This document shows, piece by piece, positions 54,008 to 63,376 of a stretch of 64,000 nt of DNA. Within the stretch, counting starts at the first letter, position 1. The number at the start of each line of letters is the position of its first letter. Below the pieces are notes generated by a model, which was not told the origin of the DNA, ran no database searches, and worked only from the letters and a program-made list of their open reading frames with translations. Origin of the DNA: a candidate division FCPU426 bacterium. GTDB lineage: Bacteria; Oederibacteriota; Muellerivitia; Muellerivitales; DAHXKG01. The stretch is taken from the NCBI GenBank assembly GCA_027366525.1, contig DAHXKG010000005.1:128575-192574 (forward strand), in the 5' to 3' direction. Made by a program: the position numbers and the translations under genes.

Positions 54008-54991
54008 ATGAATGGCTTAAATACAGGGATCATGGGGTCAGGCTCATATCTTCCTTCGAAAATTTTGACGAATGCGGATCTTGAAAATATGGTAGAAACG
54101 TCAAATGAATGGATTATTGAACGAACAGGTATCCGTGAGAGACGAATTAGTGAAAAAAATGAATTGAATTCTGACATGGCAGTTCAAGCTGCCAAAATGG
54201 CACTTAAAAATTCAAACGTAAACCCAGAAGAATTAGATTTAATCATTGTTTCTACCATCACGCCAGATCGATTAACGCCTTCCACATCCTGTATTGTGCA
54301 AGGTAAATTAAAAGCCATTAATGCCGCAGCATTTGATTTATCGGCAGCATGCTCAGGATTTATTTATGCTTTAACTACCGCCAAAGCTTTTATTGAAAGT
54401 GGAAACTTCAATAAAGTTCTCGTTATTGGGACAGAAAAATTATCATCATTTGTAGATTGGAAGGATAGAAGTTCGTGTATTTTATTTGGAGATGGGGCAG
54501 GTGCTGTTGTCTTGAGTAAAAATTCAGAGCATTCAATCCTTAATACCTATATCCGCGCGGATGGTTCAGAGTCAAATTTATTGAGAATACCAGCTGGAGG
54601 ATCAGAACTTCCAATAGATGAGAAGCAACTTTTACTTCGAACAAACTTTTTAAAAATGGAAGGCAAAGAAACCTTTAAGTTGGGTGTTAAATCCATGACC
54701 GAGGCTGTTTTGGAAGTGATTCATCAAGCAAAATTAAGTCTATCAGATATTGCATTAATTATTCCCCATCAAGCAAATTTAAGAATTATTCAAGCTATCT
54801 CAGATCGGTTGAAATTTCCTAGCGAAAAAGTTTTTACAAATATCGAACGTTGTGGAAATACTTCGGCGGCTTCAGTAGCCATCGCATTCGATGAGGTCTT
54901 AAAAAAACAAATAATTAAAAAAAATGATTATATCGTGTTAGTGGCATTCGGGGCGGGGACGACAGTAGCTTCACTTTTACTGAGGTGGTGA
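54008..54991 (+). CDS. fabH: 3-oxoacyl-ACP synthase III
   Basis: 327 residues. It starts fatty-acid chains from acyl-CoA and malonyl-ACP. Catalytic triad Cys115 (LSAACSGFIYAL), His254 (IIPHQANLRI) and Asn284 (ERCGNTSAAS). EWIIERTGIRERR is the FabH signature. Its stop overlaps the fabD start (TGATG). Confidence 0.96.
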   Translation: MNGLNTGIMGSGSYLPSKILTNADLENMVETSNEWIIERTGIRERRISEKNELNSDMAVQAAKMALKNSNVNPEELDLIIVSTITPDRLTPSTSCIVQGKLKAINAAAFDLSAACSGFIYALTTAKAFIESGNFNKVLVIGTEKLSSFVDWKDRSSCILFGDGAGAVVLSKNSEHSILNTYIRADGSESNLLRIPAGGSELPIDEKQLLLRTNFLKMEGKETFKLGVKSMTEAVLEVIHQAKLSLSDIALIIPHQANLRIIQAISDRLKFPSEKVFTNIERCGNTSAASVAIAFDEVLKKQIIKKNDYIVLVAFGAGTTVASLLLRW

Positions 54992-55890
54992 TGAACTCAA
55001 CAGCACTAGTTTTCCCTGGTCAAGGTTCTCAATTTGTGGGAATGGGGAAAAATATTTATCAGCAATTTCCAGAAATCCATTCTTGGTTTAAATTGGCGGA
55101 TGATGTACTTGGGTTTAAAATTTCTGATATTTGTTTTGATGGGCCTGAATTAGAACTAAACAAAACATCAATAACACAACCGGCCATTTTATTGATTTCA
55201 AAAGTTTTTTTTGAAATTTTCAAGAAACATCAGTGGAATTTCGAGGCTGTTTCTGGCCATAGTTTGGGAATTTACAGTGCATTGGTAGTTGCAGAAGCAA
55301 TCAAGTTTGAGGACGCACTTTTATTGGTTCAGTTCCGTGGACAACTCATGCAAGAAGCAGGTGGCCAAGGGAAAATGGCAGTAATACTTCAGTTGGACAT
55401 TGAAAAGATTAAAGCGGTATGTCAAATTGCAAGTTCTGTGGGTGTTGTTGAACCAGCGAATGTCAATTGTCCTGGACAAATCGTGATTGCGGGCGAATCT
55501 AAAGCTTTGGAAATGGCTTGCCAAGAAGCTAAAAAAATGGGAGCGAAACGAGTTTTGGAATTACCAGTAAGTGGGCCATTTCACAGTTCTTTAATGAAAT
55601 CAGCCGTTTTGCCCTTTTGGGACCGATTGAAAAAAGTTTCGTTTTCCACGCCGATAAAAAAAGTATATTCTGACACAACGGGGTTAATTCTCTCATCATC
55701 GGATAAAATTGTTGAAAATTTAGCACAACAGTTAACGACGCCAGTACAGTGGATCAATGTAATTCAAGAAATGGTTCAGGATGGGTATACTAAATTTGTT
55801 GAAGTTGGGCCAGGCAAAGTCCTGACAGGCCTCATTAAAAAAATAAATGCACAGGTCGAGACAATAAATTTCAATGATATGAATTCTTAG
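54991..55890 (+). CDS. fabD: Malonyl-CoA:ACP transacylase
   Basis: 299 residues from ATG 54991 (GAGGTGG just upstream; stop of fabH overlaps). An in-frame GTG at 54985 would only add two residues. ALVFPGQGSQFVGMGK; nucleophile Ser91 in SGHSLGIYSAL; catalytic His in VSGPFHSSLM; VEVGPGKVLTGLI. It loads malonate onto ACP for FabH and FabF. Confidence 0.96.
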   Translation: MNSTALVFPGQGSQFVGMGKNIYQQFPEIHSWFKLADDVLGFKISDICFDGPELELNKTSITQPAILLISKVFFEIFKKHQWNFEAVSGHSLGIYSALVVAEAIKFEDALLLVQFRGQLMQEAGGQGKMAVILQLDIEKIKAVCQIASSVGVVEPANVNCPGQIVIAGESKALEMACQEAKKMGAKRVLELPVSGPFHSSLMKSAVLPFWDRLKKVSFSTPIKKVYSDTTGLILSSSDKIVENLAQQLTTPVQWINVIQEMVQDGYTKFVEVGPGKVLTGLIKKINAQVETINFNDMNS

Positions 55891-55899
55891 GTGGAAACG

Positions 55900-56646
55900 A
55901 TGAACCGATTGTTTGAAAATCAAAGTATAGTGATTACGGGTGGAGGTCGTGGGATTGGAAAAGCTATCGCTTTTTCCTTTGCGGAGCAAGGTGCATCAAT
56001 CGCTATTTGTGGAACTAATGAATCAATTTTGAAAGAAACGGCTTCTGAGTTGGAATCAAAGGGCTGTGTTGTAATGTGGAAGAAAGCAGATGTTTCAATA
56101 AAGGAGGATGTGGAAAATTTTTCGGATGAAGTTTTAAAAAAATTTGATAAGGTAGACATCTTAGTTAATAATGCAGGAATTGCTCGTGATAATTTACTAA
56201 TTCGTATGAGCGAAGAAGAATGGAATTCGGTGCTGAATATAAATTTAAAAGGAGCATTTTTAGTTACAAAATCATTAATTCGCCCTATGATGAAAGCACA
56301 TTATGGAAGAATTATTAATATTGCTTCGGTAATTGGAATTCGTGGTAATATGGGCCAGGCAAATTATGCTGCATCTAAATCGGGGTTAATTGGATTTTCT
56401 AAAACGATAGCGCGTGAGTTCGCGACTCGAAATATTACATGTAATGTGATTGCTCCAGGATATATTCAAACAGAGATGACGCATAATTTAGATGAAAAAT
56501 TAAAAACGAAAATTCTAGAACAAATTCCTTTGGGTTTTTTAGGCGAGTCATGTGATGTGTCGGAAGCAGTTTTGTTTTTGGCTTCAAAATCTGCTCGATA
56601 TATTACTGGACAAGTTTTGTGTGTAGATGGAGGAATGGTGATTTGA
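55900..56646 (+). CDS. fabG: 3-oxoacyl-ACP reductase
   Basis: 248 residues from ATG 55900 (AGGTGG 5 bases upstream), preferred to GTG 55891, which lies inside that site. NADPH loop TGGGRGIG at 13-20; NNAGIARDNLLIRM; catalytic Ser (IASVIGIRG) and YAASK; VIAPGYIQTEM. It reduces 3-ketoacyl-ACP. Confidence 0.95.
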   Translation: MNRLFENQSIVITGGGRGIGKAIAFSFAEQGASIAICGTNESILKETASELESKGCVVMWKKADVSIKEDVENFSDEVLKKFDKVDILVNNAGIARDNLLIRMSEEEWNSVLNINLKGAFLVTKSLIRPMMKAHYGRIINIASVIGIRGNMGQANYAASKSGLIGFSKTIAREFATRNITCNVIAPGYIQTEMTHNLDEKLKTKILEQIPLGFLGESCDVSEAVLFLASKSARYITGQVLCVDGGMVI

Positions 56647-56693
56647 AGAAATTAGATAAATGAAAACTTATGTTGGTTAAAGGAGGCAGAACA

Positions 56694-56930
56694 ATGGCGT
56701 TAGAAGATAAAGTGAAGGAAATTATTGTTGATCAATTAGGAGTTGAAGCAGATCAAGTAAAGCCGGAAGCGTCATTTATTGAGGATTTAGGAGCTGATTC
56801 ACTGGATACAGTTGAATTGGTTATGGCGTTTGAAGAAGAATTTGATATTGAAATTCCAGATGAAGATGCGGAAAAAATTAAAAAAGTCAGTGATGCAATC
56901 AATTATATAAAGTCTAAGGTTTCAGAATAA
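56694..56930 (+). CDS. acpP: Acyl carrier protein
   Basis: 78 residues from ATG 56694, 8 bases after a strong AAAGGAGG; the upstream in-frame ATG 56670 would add eight unlike residues. Acidic helical protein with the phosphopantetheine Ser36 in [18 protein letters not shown]. It carries growing acyl chains and donates to LpxA, LpxD and PlsX encoded in this window. Confidence 0.97.
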   Translation: MALEDKVKEIIVDQLGVEADQVKPEASFIEDLGADSLDTVELVMAFEEEFDIEIPDEDAEKIKKVSDAINYIKSKVSE

Positions 56931-56955
56931 TTTTATTTTTATATTGGAGGGATAT

Positions 56956-58197
56956 GTGAAGCGGGTTGTAATAACAGGGATAGGTGCTATTACGCCGGTT
57001 GGCAACACTCCAAGTACTTTTTTCCAAAATATTATTGATGGGAAAAGTGGTTTGGGTTTAGTAAGCCATTTTGATACCACCAATTTTAAATGTAAAGTTG
57101 GGGCTCAAGTAAAGGATTTTGAACCCGAAGAATTTGGTATAGAAAAAAAAGATGTGAAGAAGATGGATCGATTTGTGCAATTTGCTGTTGCGACAAGTCT
57201 TCAAGCTGTAAAAGATGCTAATTTGGATTTATCAAAAGAAGATGCGACTCGTGTTGGGGTTCTTATTGGATCTGGGATAGGCGGCTTGCCAATCTTGGAA
57301 AAACAACATATGCGTCTTCTTCAAGAAGGACCCGATCGCGTAAGCCCCTTTTTAATTCCGATGCTAATTATAAATATGGCTTCGGGTATGGTTGCAATTT
57401 ATTTAGGAGCCAAGGGACCTAGTACAGCCACAGTGTCTGCTTGTGCATCAGGAGCCCATGCTATTGGGGAAGCAGTTCGATGGATACAAAGAAATGATGC
57501 CGATGTGGTCATTGCAGGGGGAACGGAAGCTTGTATAACTGCACTAGGTTATGCTGGATTTGAAAATATGCATGCGCTTTGTGTCGATTCGAATGACAAC
57601 CCCACGCGGGCGAGTCGACCATTTAATAAAACTCGATCAGGGTTTGTAATGGGAGAAGGGGCTGGAATTGTCGTATTAGAATCATTGGATCATGCATCAA
57701 AAAGAAATGCAAAAATTTATGCTGAAGCAATTGGATATGGGATGTCATCCGATGCATATCATATTACGTCGCCAGCCGAAAATGGAGCGGGTGCTGTTCA
57801 GGCGATGACATTAGCTTTAAAAGATGCACAGGTTAATCCAAGCGAAATAGGATATGTCAATGCACACGGTACATCGACCATATACAATGATAAATTTGAA
57901 ACTATAGCGATTAAAACTGTTTTTGGCGATCATGCGTTTACTGTTCCGATATCATCTACCAAATCTACTACGGGACATTTATTGGGAGCTGCTGGTGGAA
58001 TCGAGTATATTGCGTGTATTTGTGCGATGATTTCTGGCGTATTGCCACCAACGATTAACCTTGATGAGCCCGACCCGGAGTGCGATTTGAATTTTATTCC
58101 AAATAATAAACGTGAACAATCTGTAAATATTTGTCTTTCAAACTCATTTGGGTTTGGGGGGCACAACGTTTCTTTAATCGTTAAAAAATTCAGTTGA
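56956..58197 (+). CDS. fabF: 3-oxoacyl-ACP synthase II
   Basis: 413 residues from GTG 56956 (GGAGG 5 bases upstream), preferred to TTG 56944, which overlaps that site. KRVVITGIGAITPVG; nucleophile Cys in TVSACASGAHAIG; catalytic His in VNAHGTSTIYND and STTGHLLGAAGG. It elongates acyl-ACP. Length is exactly typical. Confidence 0.96.
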   Translation: MKRVVITGIGAITPVGNTPSTFFQNIIDGKSGLGLVSHFDTTNFKCKVGAQVKDFEPEEFGIEKKDVKKMDRFVQFAVATSLQAVKDANLDLSKEDATRVGVLIGSGIGGLPILEKQHMRLLQEGPDRVSPFLIPMLIINMASGMVAIYLGAKGPSTATVSACASGAHAIGEAVRWIQRNDADVVIAGGTEACITALGYAGFENMHALCVDSNDNPTRASRPFNKTRSGFVMGEGAGIVVLESLDHASKRNAKIYAEAIGYGMSSDAYHITSPAENGAGAVQAMTLALKDAQVNPSEIGYVNAHGTSTIYNDKFETIAIKTVFGDHAFTVPISSTKSTTGHLLGAAGGIEYIACICAMISGVLPPTINLDEPDPECDLNFIPNNKREQSVNICLSNSFGFGGHNVSLIVKKFS

Positions 58198-58203
58198 TTT
58201 GGT

Positions 58204-58923
58204 TTGGTATTGGATAAAACTCGATTAAAAAATTTACGAGAATTTTCAAAACTCCTAAAAATTCCTTTGAAAAATGCTGCTATTTTCAATAATGCTTTAA
58301 CACATAAATCGTACGCATATGAGTTAGGCACACCCTCGCTGAACAACGAACGGCTTGAGTTTTTAGGAGATGCCGTTTTGGGATTAGTGATCAGTGAACA
58401 TCTTTTTTTTACATATCCTTCTTTAAAAGAAGGGGAAATGTCAAAAATTAAATCAATCATTGTGAGTGCAAGCATTTTAGGCGAAAAAGCTAAAGAAATT
58501 CATTTAAATGAGTTTATTCTACTGGGAAAAGGAGAAGAAAAATCAGGCGGGCGAGTTCGATCTGTCCTTTTAGCAGACACATTAGAGGCAGTTATCGGAG
58601 CAACCTACTTGATTGGAGGCTTCAAGCTGGCACAAAAACTCATATTGACTTTATTTGGTAGCGAGATTTCTAAAGCGGCGAATGGAGAAATCAAGAAAGA
58701 CTATAAAACTCAATTACAAGAATTCATTCAGAAAAGTTATGGAGAAGTTCCGAAATATCAAATTGAAGAAGCAACAGGGCCGGATCATAATCGAACGTTC
58801 AGGATAAGCTGTCAAATTAGGGGTCAAAAAATATCCTCGGGTGTAGGCAAAAGTAAAAAGGATGCAGAGCAACAAGCGGCGCAGATGGCTTATTTAAAAA
58901 TTACATCTAAGTCCATGGAATAA
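58204..58923 (+). CDS. rnc: Ribonuclease III
   Basis: 239 residues, TTG start (58204 or 58210); no clear ribosome site, so probably coupled to fabF, whose stop is 6 bases upstream. Catalytic NNERLEFLGDAVLGL and LLADTLEAVIGATYL (metal-binding Glu/Asp). C-terminal double-stranded RNA-binding domain from about 165 (KTQLQEFIQKSYGEVPKYQI). It processes rRNA precursors and other duplex RNA. The acpP-fabF-rnc order is conserved widely. Confidence 0.95.
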   Translation: MVLDKTRLKNLREFSKLLKIPLKNAAIFNNALTHKSYAYELGTPSLNNERLEFLGDAVLGLVISEHLFFTYPSLKEGEMSKIKSIIVSASILGEKAKEIHLNEFILLGKGEEKSGGRVRSVLLADTLEAVIGATYLIGGFKLAQKLILTLFGSEISKAANGEIKKDYKTQLQEFIQKSYGEVPKYQIEEATGPDHNRTFRISCQIRGQKISSGVGKSKKDAEQQAAQMAYLKITSKSME

Positions 58924-58963
58924 GGGCAATATTTAAATAAAATTGAAGGAAGGATAAGCAAAA

Positions 58964-59215
58964 ATGAAATCACTTGCTCAAACCATATTTGTGGTTTTTT
59001 TGGGTGCTATTTTAGGTGGATATCTAGGGGCGTTAATGGGCGTTTTAGTTCCGACGGGTATTCTTCACAAGATTTTTGTTATAGGGATTCCATTAGGCTT
59101 GAGCCAGCCTTTAGTGATTAATTTAAAAGTATTAGTACTTACATTTGGATTTCGTTTATTTATCAATTTAATGAGTATAGTAGGAATGTTAATTGCATAT
59201 ACCACCATGCGGTAA
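58964..59215 (+). CDS. DUF4321 family small membrane protein
   Basis: 83 residues with two to three membrane helices: FVVFLGAILGGYLGALMGVL, then a loop with LGLSQPLVINLKVLVLTFGF, and a last helix ending in TTMR. It fits DUF4321, a small protein often encoded next to maf in Firmicutes and deltaproteobacteria; function unknown. GAAGGA precedes ATG by about 9 bases. It ends 5 bases before maf. Confidence 0.82.
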   Translation: MKSLAQTIFVVFLGAILGGYLGALMGVLVPTGILHKIFVIGIPLGLSQPLVINLKVLVLTFGFRLFINLMSIVGMLIAYTTMR

Positions 59216-59220
59216 AAGTC

Positions 59221-59805
59221 ATGGAGAATTTTATTTTTTTAGCATCAACCTCGCAACGTCGAAAAGAAATTTTCGAATGGATGGGTATTCCGTTTAAATG
59301 CGTTCATCCACTTCAAAAAAAAGAAATTCAATATCCAGGTGAAACGGCCGTATCTTTAACGCAACGTTTAGCTGTCGAAAAAGGGAAGTCGGTTTTGAAA
59401 CGCTGCAAGGGGAAATGGATTTTAAGTGCCGATACAGTTGTGACAATTCAAAATGAGGTTTTTGGGAAACCTGATACATGTGAGCATGCCCAAAAAACTT
59501 TGATGAAGTTACGCGGTCAAGAACATAGGGTTGTAACAAGTGTTGCGCTATTTAGTGTTTACGGAAAACTGGTCGATTTATTTACCGAGATTAGCCGGGT
59601 TCAGTTTAAAAATTTTAGTTCTAACACATTAAAAAATTACTTGAATTCTGGAGAATCACTGGATAAAGCAGGCGCATATGGAATACAAGGCAAGGGCAAG
59701 GATTTGATTGCAGAAATTCAGGGTGATTTTTTTAATGTAATAGGACTTCCCATTAATAAAACAATGCGTTGTTTGAAAAAACGTTGTGATTTTTTAAAAA
59801 AATAA
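59221..59805 (+). CDS. maf: Maf-family nucleoside triphosphate pyrophosphatase
   Basis: 194 residues. IFLASTSQRRKEIFEWMG (substrate loop), ILSADTVVTI (catalytic Asp), TLMKLRGQEHRVVTSVAL and YGIQGKGKDLIAEIQGDF. Maf enzymes hydrolyse modified or canonical pyrimidine triphosphates to monophosphates. It is the last gene of the long operon starting at 52219. Confidence 0.93.
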   Translation: MENFIFLASTSQRRKEIFEWMGIPFKCVHPLQKKEIQYPGETAVSLTQRLAVEKGKSVLKRCKGKWILSADTVVTIQNEVFGKPDTCEHAQKTLMKLRGQEHRVVTSVALFSVYGKLVDLFTEISRVQFKNFSSNTLKNYLNSGESLDKAGAYGIQGKGKDLIAEIQGDFFNVIGLPINKTMRCLKKRCDFLKK

Positions 59806-59993
59806 ACTTATTAAAATTTCAATTCACTTAGTTCAACGTGGTATCACGCTTAAAGAAGAAATGTAACTTTATAGTACTTTTGACGGACCTTGAAAAAGTT
59901 GTGTTTCACATCCAGCCCAAATTGCGATGGGAAAACCCAACGCATGAACGTCAAAGAGATACGGGTTAATCCTTTTAAGCAATTTTAAAATAA

Positions 59994-61454
59994 TTATATT
60001 GCTAAAGAATTAATATTAATTTTTAAAATCTTTCTTTGGGTTTTTAAATACGTATGAATCCATTCCTTGGATTCATAATTCTTGAACTTTTGGCGAATTT
60101 TCATTGCATTTTTTTTAATAAAGGCAGCGGTAATAGCGTAGTTGTGAACTTGGTTGATGATAAAAAAGTAAACATTGTTATTGATGGCGATGGGGCCTTT
60201 CCAGCTGTTGGGATATAAAGTTGCAAGACGTGTGCTGGCTTGGGTTGAATTTGGAATACCTAAAATGGGATGAAGGGGTTTAAACCATGCGGTGGTTTTT
60301 AATTTTAAATGGAATTGCTTGAAAACCTTTTTGGGGTTTTCACCGGATTGCATTTTTTCTTTGATTGAAAGACTAAGTTGTTCCATCTTCTGAAGCGCTT
60401 TTTGTTTTCGATACATAGCAAGAATTAATGGATAGGCAGAATGAAAGGTGCTGTGATACGCTGCTCGGAATTTTTGCACTTGAATCAATTGATACCCATA
60501 TTGTGTAAGGATAGGTTCGGAAACTTCCATGGGTTTTAAATTGAAAATAACTTTTTTGAGCGCAGGAAGACTAATACTTTTTGAACTGACCCATCCAATT
60601 TCTCCTCCGTTTTTGGCAGTGACATCTTGTGAATAGAGTTTTGCAGCTTTTGAAAAACCAATTTTCCGTGAAACAATCAGGTTTCTATAATTAAGTAATG
60701 TTTTTTTAATAGCGATTTTTTCGGCTTGTGTAGCGCCCGGGTTAATTGGAAGAAAAATGGCCCGAATTTTAGCTTGTTCAGGATGATCAATTAACGATCT
60801 TTTTTTGGCATAAAAAACTCTTAATTTATTTTTGCTGATTGAAATGTTTTTTTCAAAGTTGGGTAATTTTAAAACAATATAATCGGCTTTGAGAGCTCGA
60901 TTGAAAAAATGTGCAAATGTTTGTAAATCCAAGGGAGAGTATATGAGACTGCTTAATAGCAACGCTTCTGTTTTCTGAACTAAAAGATCTTTGCGAACAC
61001 TGGATTCATATTCTGCTGGTGTGAGGTTGTTTTGTTCTAGAATTTGTAAATATCGCATTTTACTAAATTGGCCATCTGGATTTTGAAATATTTTGGTTTG
61101 CTGAATGTTATTGGCGAGATCAACTTTGGAAACCTTCAAATTCAATTGTTGAGCAGTGTTAATAAGTATGGCTTGATCGATTAAACGGTTAAGAATATTT
61201 TTGCGTAATGTTTTTAATTCTAAGTGAGATGGATTGATGTCTTCATTATATAACTGGTTTTCCATCCCTTGATAAACGCGATTGAATTGGTTGGTGGTGA
61301 TTGGGATTTGGCCAACTTGAGCAATCAAATTTGGGTTTTGAGTCGAGCCATGGTATTCCATCCCCCAAGCTAAAAAAATTGTTCCTATGAATAAACCAAC
61401 TAAAGACCATAGAATAAAATGCATTACTTTTTTATCACGCAATTGCCGCATCAT
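59994..61454 (-). CDS. Membrane-anchored PpiC-type peptidyl-prolyl isomerase (PpiD/SurA-like)
   Basis: 486 residues from ATG 61454, with GGAGG 8 bases upstream; the ATG at 61469 would place the ribosome site inside the gene. A short cytoplasmic start and one helix (HFILWSLVGLFIGTIFLAWG) anchor it in the inner membrane. A SurA-like N-domain (VGQIPITTNQFNRVYQGMEN, NILNRLIDQAILI) is followed by a parvulin domain near residues 230-340 (GGEIGWVSSKSISLPALKK, LTQYGYQLIQVQKF). Only one parvulin domain is seen, and helical tail sequence follows. Such foldases assist outer-membrane or exported proteins, matching the Skp and autotransporter genes. Confidence 0.88.
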   Translation of the reverse strand: MMRQLRDKKVMHFILWSLVGLFIGTIFLAWGMEYHGSTQNPNLIAQVGQIPITTNQFNRVYQGMENQLYNEDINPSHLELKTLRKNILNRLIDQAILINTAQQLNLKVSKVDLANNIQQTKIFQNPDGQFSKMRYLQILEQNNLTPAEYESSVRKDLLVQKTEALLLSSLIYSPLDLQTFAHFFNRALKADYIVLKLPNFEKNISISKNKLRVFYAKKRSLIDHPEQAKIRAIFLPINPGATQAEKIAIKKTLLNYRNLIVSRKIGFSKAAKLYSQDVTAKNGGEIGWVSSKSISLPALKKVIFNLKPMEVSEPILTQYGYQLIQVQKFRAAYHSTFHSAYPLILAMYRKQKALQKMEQLSLSIKEKMQSGENPKKVFKQFHLKLKTTAWFKPLHPILGIPNSTQASTRLATLYPNSWKGPIAINNNVYFFIINQVHNYAITAAFIKKNAMKIRQKFKNYESKEWIHTYLKTQRKILKININSLAI

Positions 61455-61689
61455 GCTGAAATCCTCCATGATTTTTGAAAATGGGTGGTGTATTTTATCA
61501 TAAAAAAAAGAATTCTAAAACAATTTGATATTAATAAAAGTATACGTTTAATAGGACATAATTAAGACATATAATTTGATAAATTAAAATAGTGGTAAAA
61601 GCGTTTAAAATAAAATCGTTAAATCTCTTGAATATCATTACTCATATGGTATATTTAAAAAAATATTGAGTTTGAAAGGCTTTTTAAAT

Positions 61690-62151
61690 ATGAAGTGTGT
61701 GCAATGTGGAACTCAAAACGAACCTCAAAATAAGTTTTGTATTGAGTGCGGAACGGCTTTGGTAGAATCTACTGCCCAAAAATATGTTATACCTTATTCG
61801 CGATTGGTTGGACAAGAAGTACCAGTGCTGTTTTTATTTGATGAATTAGGCCGAATTGCTGGAATTGTAAATCCATCACAAAAAATAATTGATGAGCATA
61901 AAATGGACGGAGTTTTACAGAAGGTGGTCATTTTAGAACCAACGGGTCAGGTGAAATCCAAGGGTAGTGAAATCGATACACTTTTAACGTTTATACAACA
62001 AAGTAAAGAGTTTTTAGGTGAGAAATATAATGCAGATGAGTTTTCTCAAATGTCGCCGGGTGATTTAAAAAAAGTCTATCTGCATTTGTTTGAACAGATT
62101 TTAGAATACAAATCTAAACGTCAAAATTCTTTAAAATCCTCGAATTCTTAA
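61690..62151 (+). CDS. Zinc-ribbon protein of unknown function
   Basis: 153 residues from ATG 61690 (AAAGG 10 bases upstream); a TTG at 61666 would add eight residues. A zinc ribbon opens the protein: KCVQCGTQNEPQNKFCIECG (two CxxC). The rest is soluble and charged, with PVLFLFDELGRIAGIVNPSQ and a helical C-terminus. No family recognised beyond the ribbon. It precedes mreB by 144 bases on the same strand. Confidence 0.72.
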   Translation: MKCVQCGTQNEPQNKFCIECGTALVESTAQKYVIPYSRLVGQEVPVLFLFDELGRIAGIVNPSQKIIDEHKMDGVLQKVVILEPTGQVKSKGSEIDTLLTFIQQSKEFLGEKYNADEFSQMSPGDLKKVYLHLFEQILEYKSKRQNSLKSSNS

Positions 62152-62295
62152 ATTCAATTTAATACTTATGTTTTACAAGTAGTTTGAATTTTATTGATTT
62201 ATTACGTTTTTGAATTATGTTAGACTTTCATGATTGATGGATGAAGTTGTGAAAAACGAACAAATTACTTAAAGATAATTAATGGAGGATTACTA

Positions 62296-63336
62296 GTGCT
62301 TAATTTCTTACTGGGGCTATTTTCATCGGATGTGGCAATTGATTTAGGAACCGCAACAACATTGGTCTATGTTAAGGGACGTGGAATCGTGTTACAAGAG
62401 CCCTCATTGGTGGTAGTGCATAAGAATACAAATCAAATTTTATCGGTAGGTAATGATGCCAAATTAATGTTGGGGAGAACACCAGGATCACTGATTGCAA
62501 TTCGACCAATGAAGGATGGGGTTATTGCCGATTTTGAAGTCACGGAACGCATGTTGAGATATTTTATTGCCAAGGTGCATAACCGACGTTCATTGATTCG
62601 ACCGAGAATCGTAGTGGCAATCCCCTCAGGGTGTACGGAAGTTGAAAAGAGAGCGGTTAGAGATTCAGCAGAGCAAGCTGGAGCTCGTGAAGTTTATCTT
62701 GTTGAAGAACCAATGGCGGCGGCTATTGGGGCTGGATTGCCCATTGGCGAGCCACAGGGCAATATGATTGTTGATATTGGGGGGGGCACAACAGAAGTGG
62801 CAGTTATTTCTTTAGGTGGAATTGTTTATGGAAAATCAATCCGAATAGCTGGCGATGAAATGGATGTAGCGATTAGTAATTATGTGAGAAAAACCTATAA
62901 TTTATTCATCGGAGAAAGAACTGCAGAAGATATCAAGATACAAATAGGTTCTGCATTTCCATTAGATCAAGAATTGCGTATGCAGATCAAAGGACGAGAT
63001 CTCGTTACGGGATTGCCTAAAACCACAGAACTGACTTCCGAAGAAATTCGTGGTGCTATCGAAGAACCACTGCGGTCGATTATTGAAACAATAAAAATGA
63101 CTTTAGAAAAAACACCGCCGGAATTATCCGCCGATATTGTGGATCGTGGAATTATTTTGGCTGGGGGATCTTCCCAGTTGAAGAATTTAGATGAACGATT
63201 GAGAGATGAGACGGGTGTTCCAGTAAATCTTTCAGATGACCCAACTACAGCGGTGGCGGCTGGCGCAGGTAAACTTTTAGATGAATCATTAGATTTTTTA
63301 AGAAATATTTCTGTTTTAGAAAAAGAGTATGATTGA
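62296..63336 (+). CDS. mreB: Rod shape-determining protein MreB
   Basis: 346 residues, GTG start with GGAGG 7-8 bases upstream. Actin fold: phosphate 1 loop [53 protein letters not shown], phosphate 2 loop [16 protein letters not shown], and adenosine loop [18 protein letters not shown]. It polymerises under the inner membrane and guides lateral wall synthesis. mreC starts 40 bases downstream, so the cell is probably rod-shaped or curved. Confidence 0.97.
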   Translation: MLNFLLGLFSSDVAIDLGTATTLVYVKGRGIVLQEPSLVVVHKNTNQILSVGNDAKLMLGRTPGSLIAIRPMKDGVIADFEVTERMLRYFIAKVHNRRSLIRPRIVVAIPSGCTEVEKRAVRDSAEQAGAREVYLVEEPMAAAIGAGLPIGEPQGNMIVDIGGGTTEVAVISLGGIVYGKSIRIAGDEMDVAISNYVRKTYNLFIGERTAEDIKIQIGSAFPLDQELRMQIKGRDLVTGLPKTTELTSEEIRGAIEEPLRSIIETIKMTLEKTPPELSADIVDRGIILAGGSSQLKNLDERLRDETGVPVNLSDDPTTAVAAGAGKLLDESLDFLRNISVLEKEYD

Positions 63337-63376
63337 TCCCAACAGAAAATTTTAAATTAATGATGGGAAGCCAGAG

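Noticed and set aside
57930-58475. 181-codon minus-strand frame over the fabF/rnc junction
   Set aside because: It overlaps conserved parts of two real genes and lacks a ribosome site.
62161-62295. Promoter before mreB (TTGATT 62194, TATGTT 62216)
   Set aside because: Plausible but weak boxes with a 16-base spacer in an AT-rich gap; not strong enough to list.
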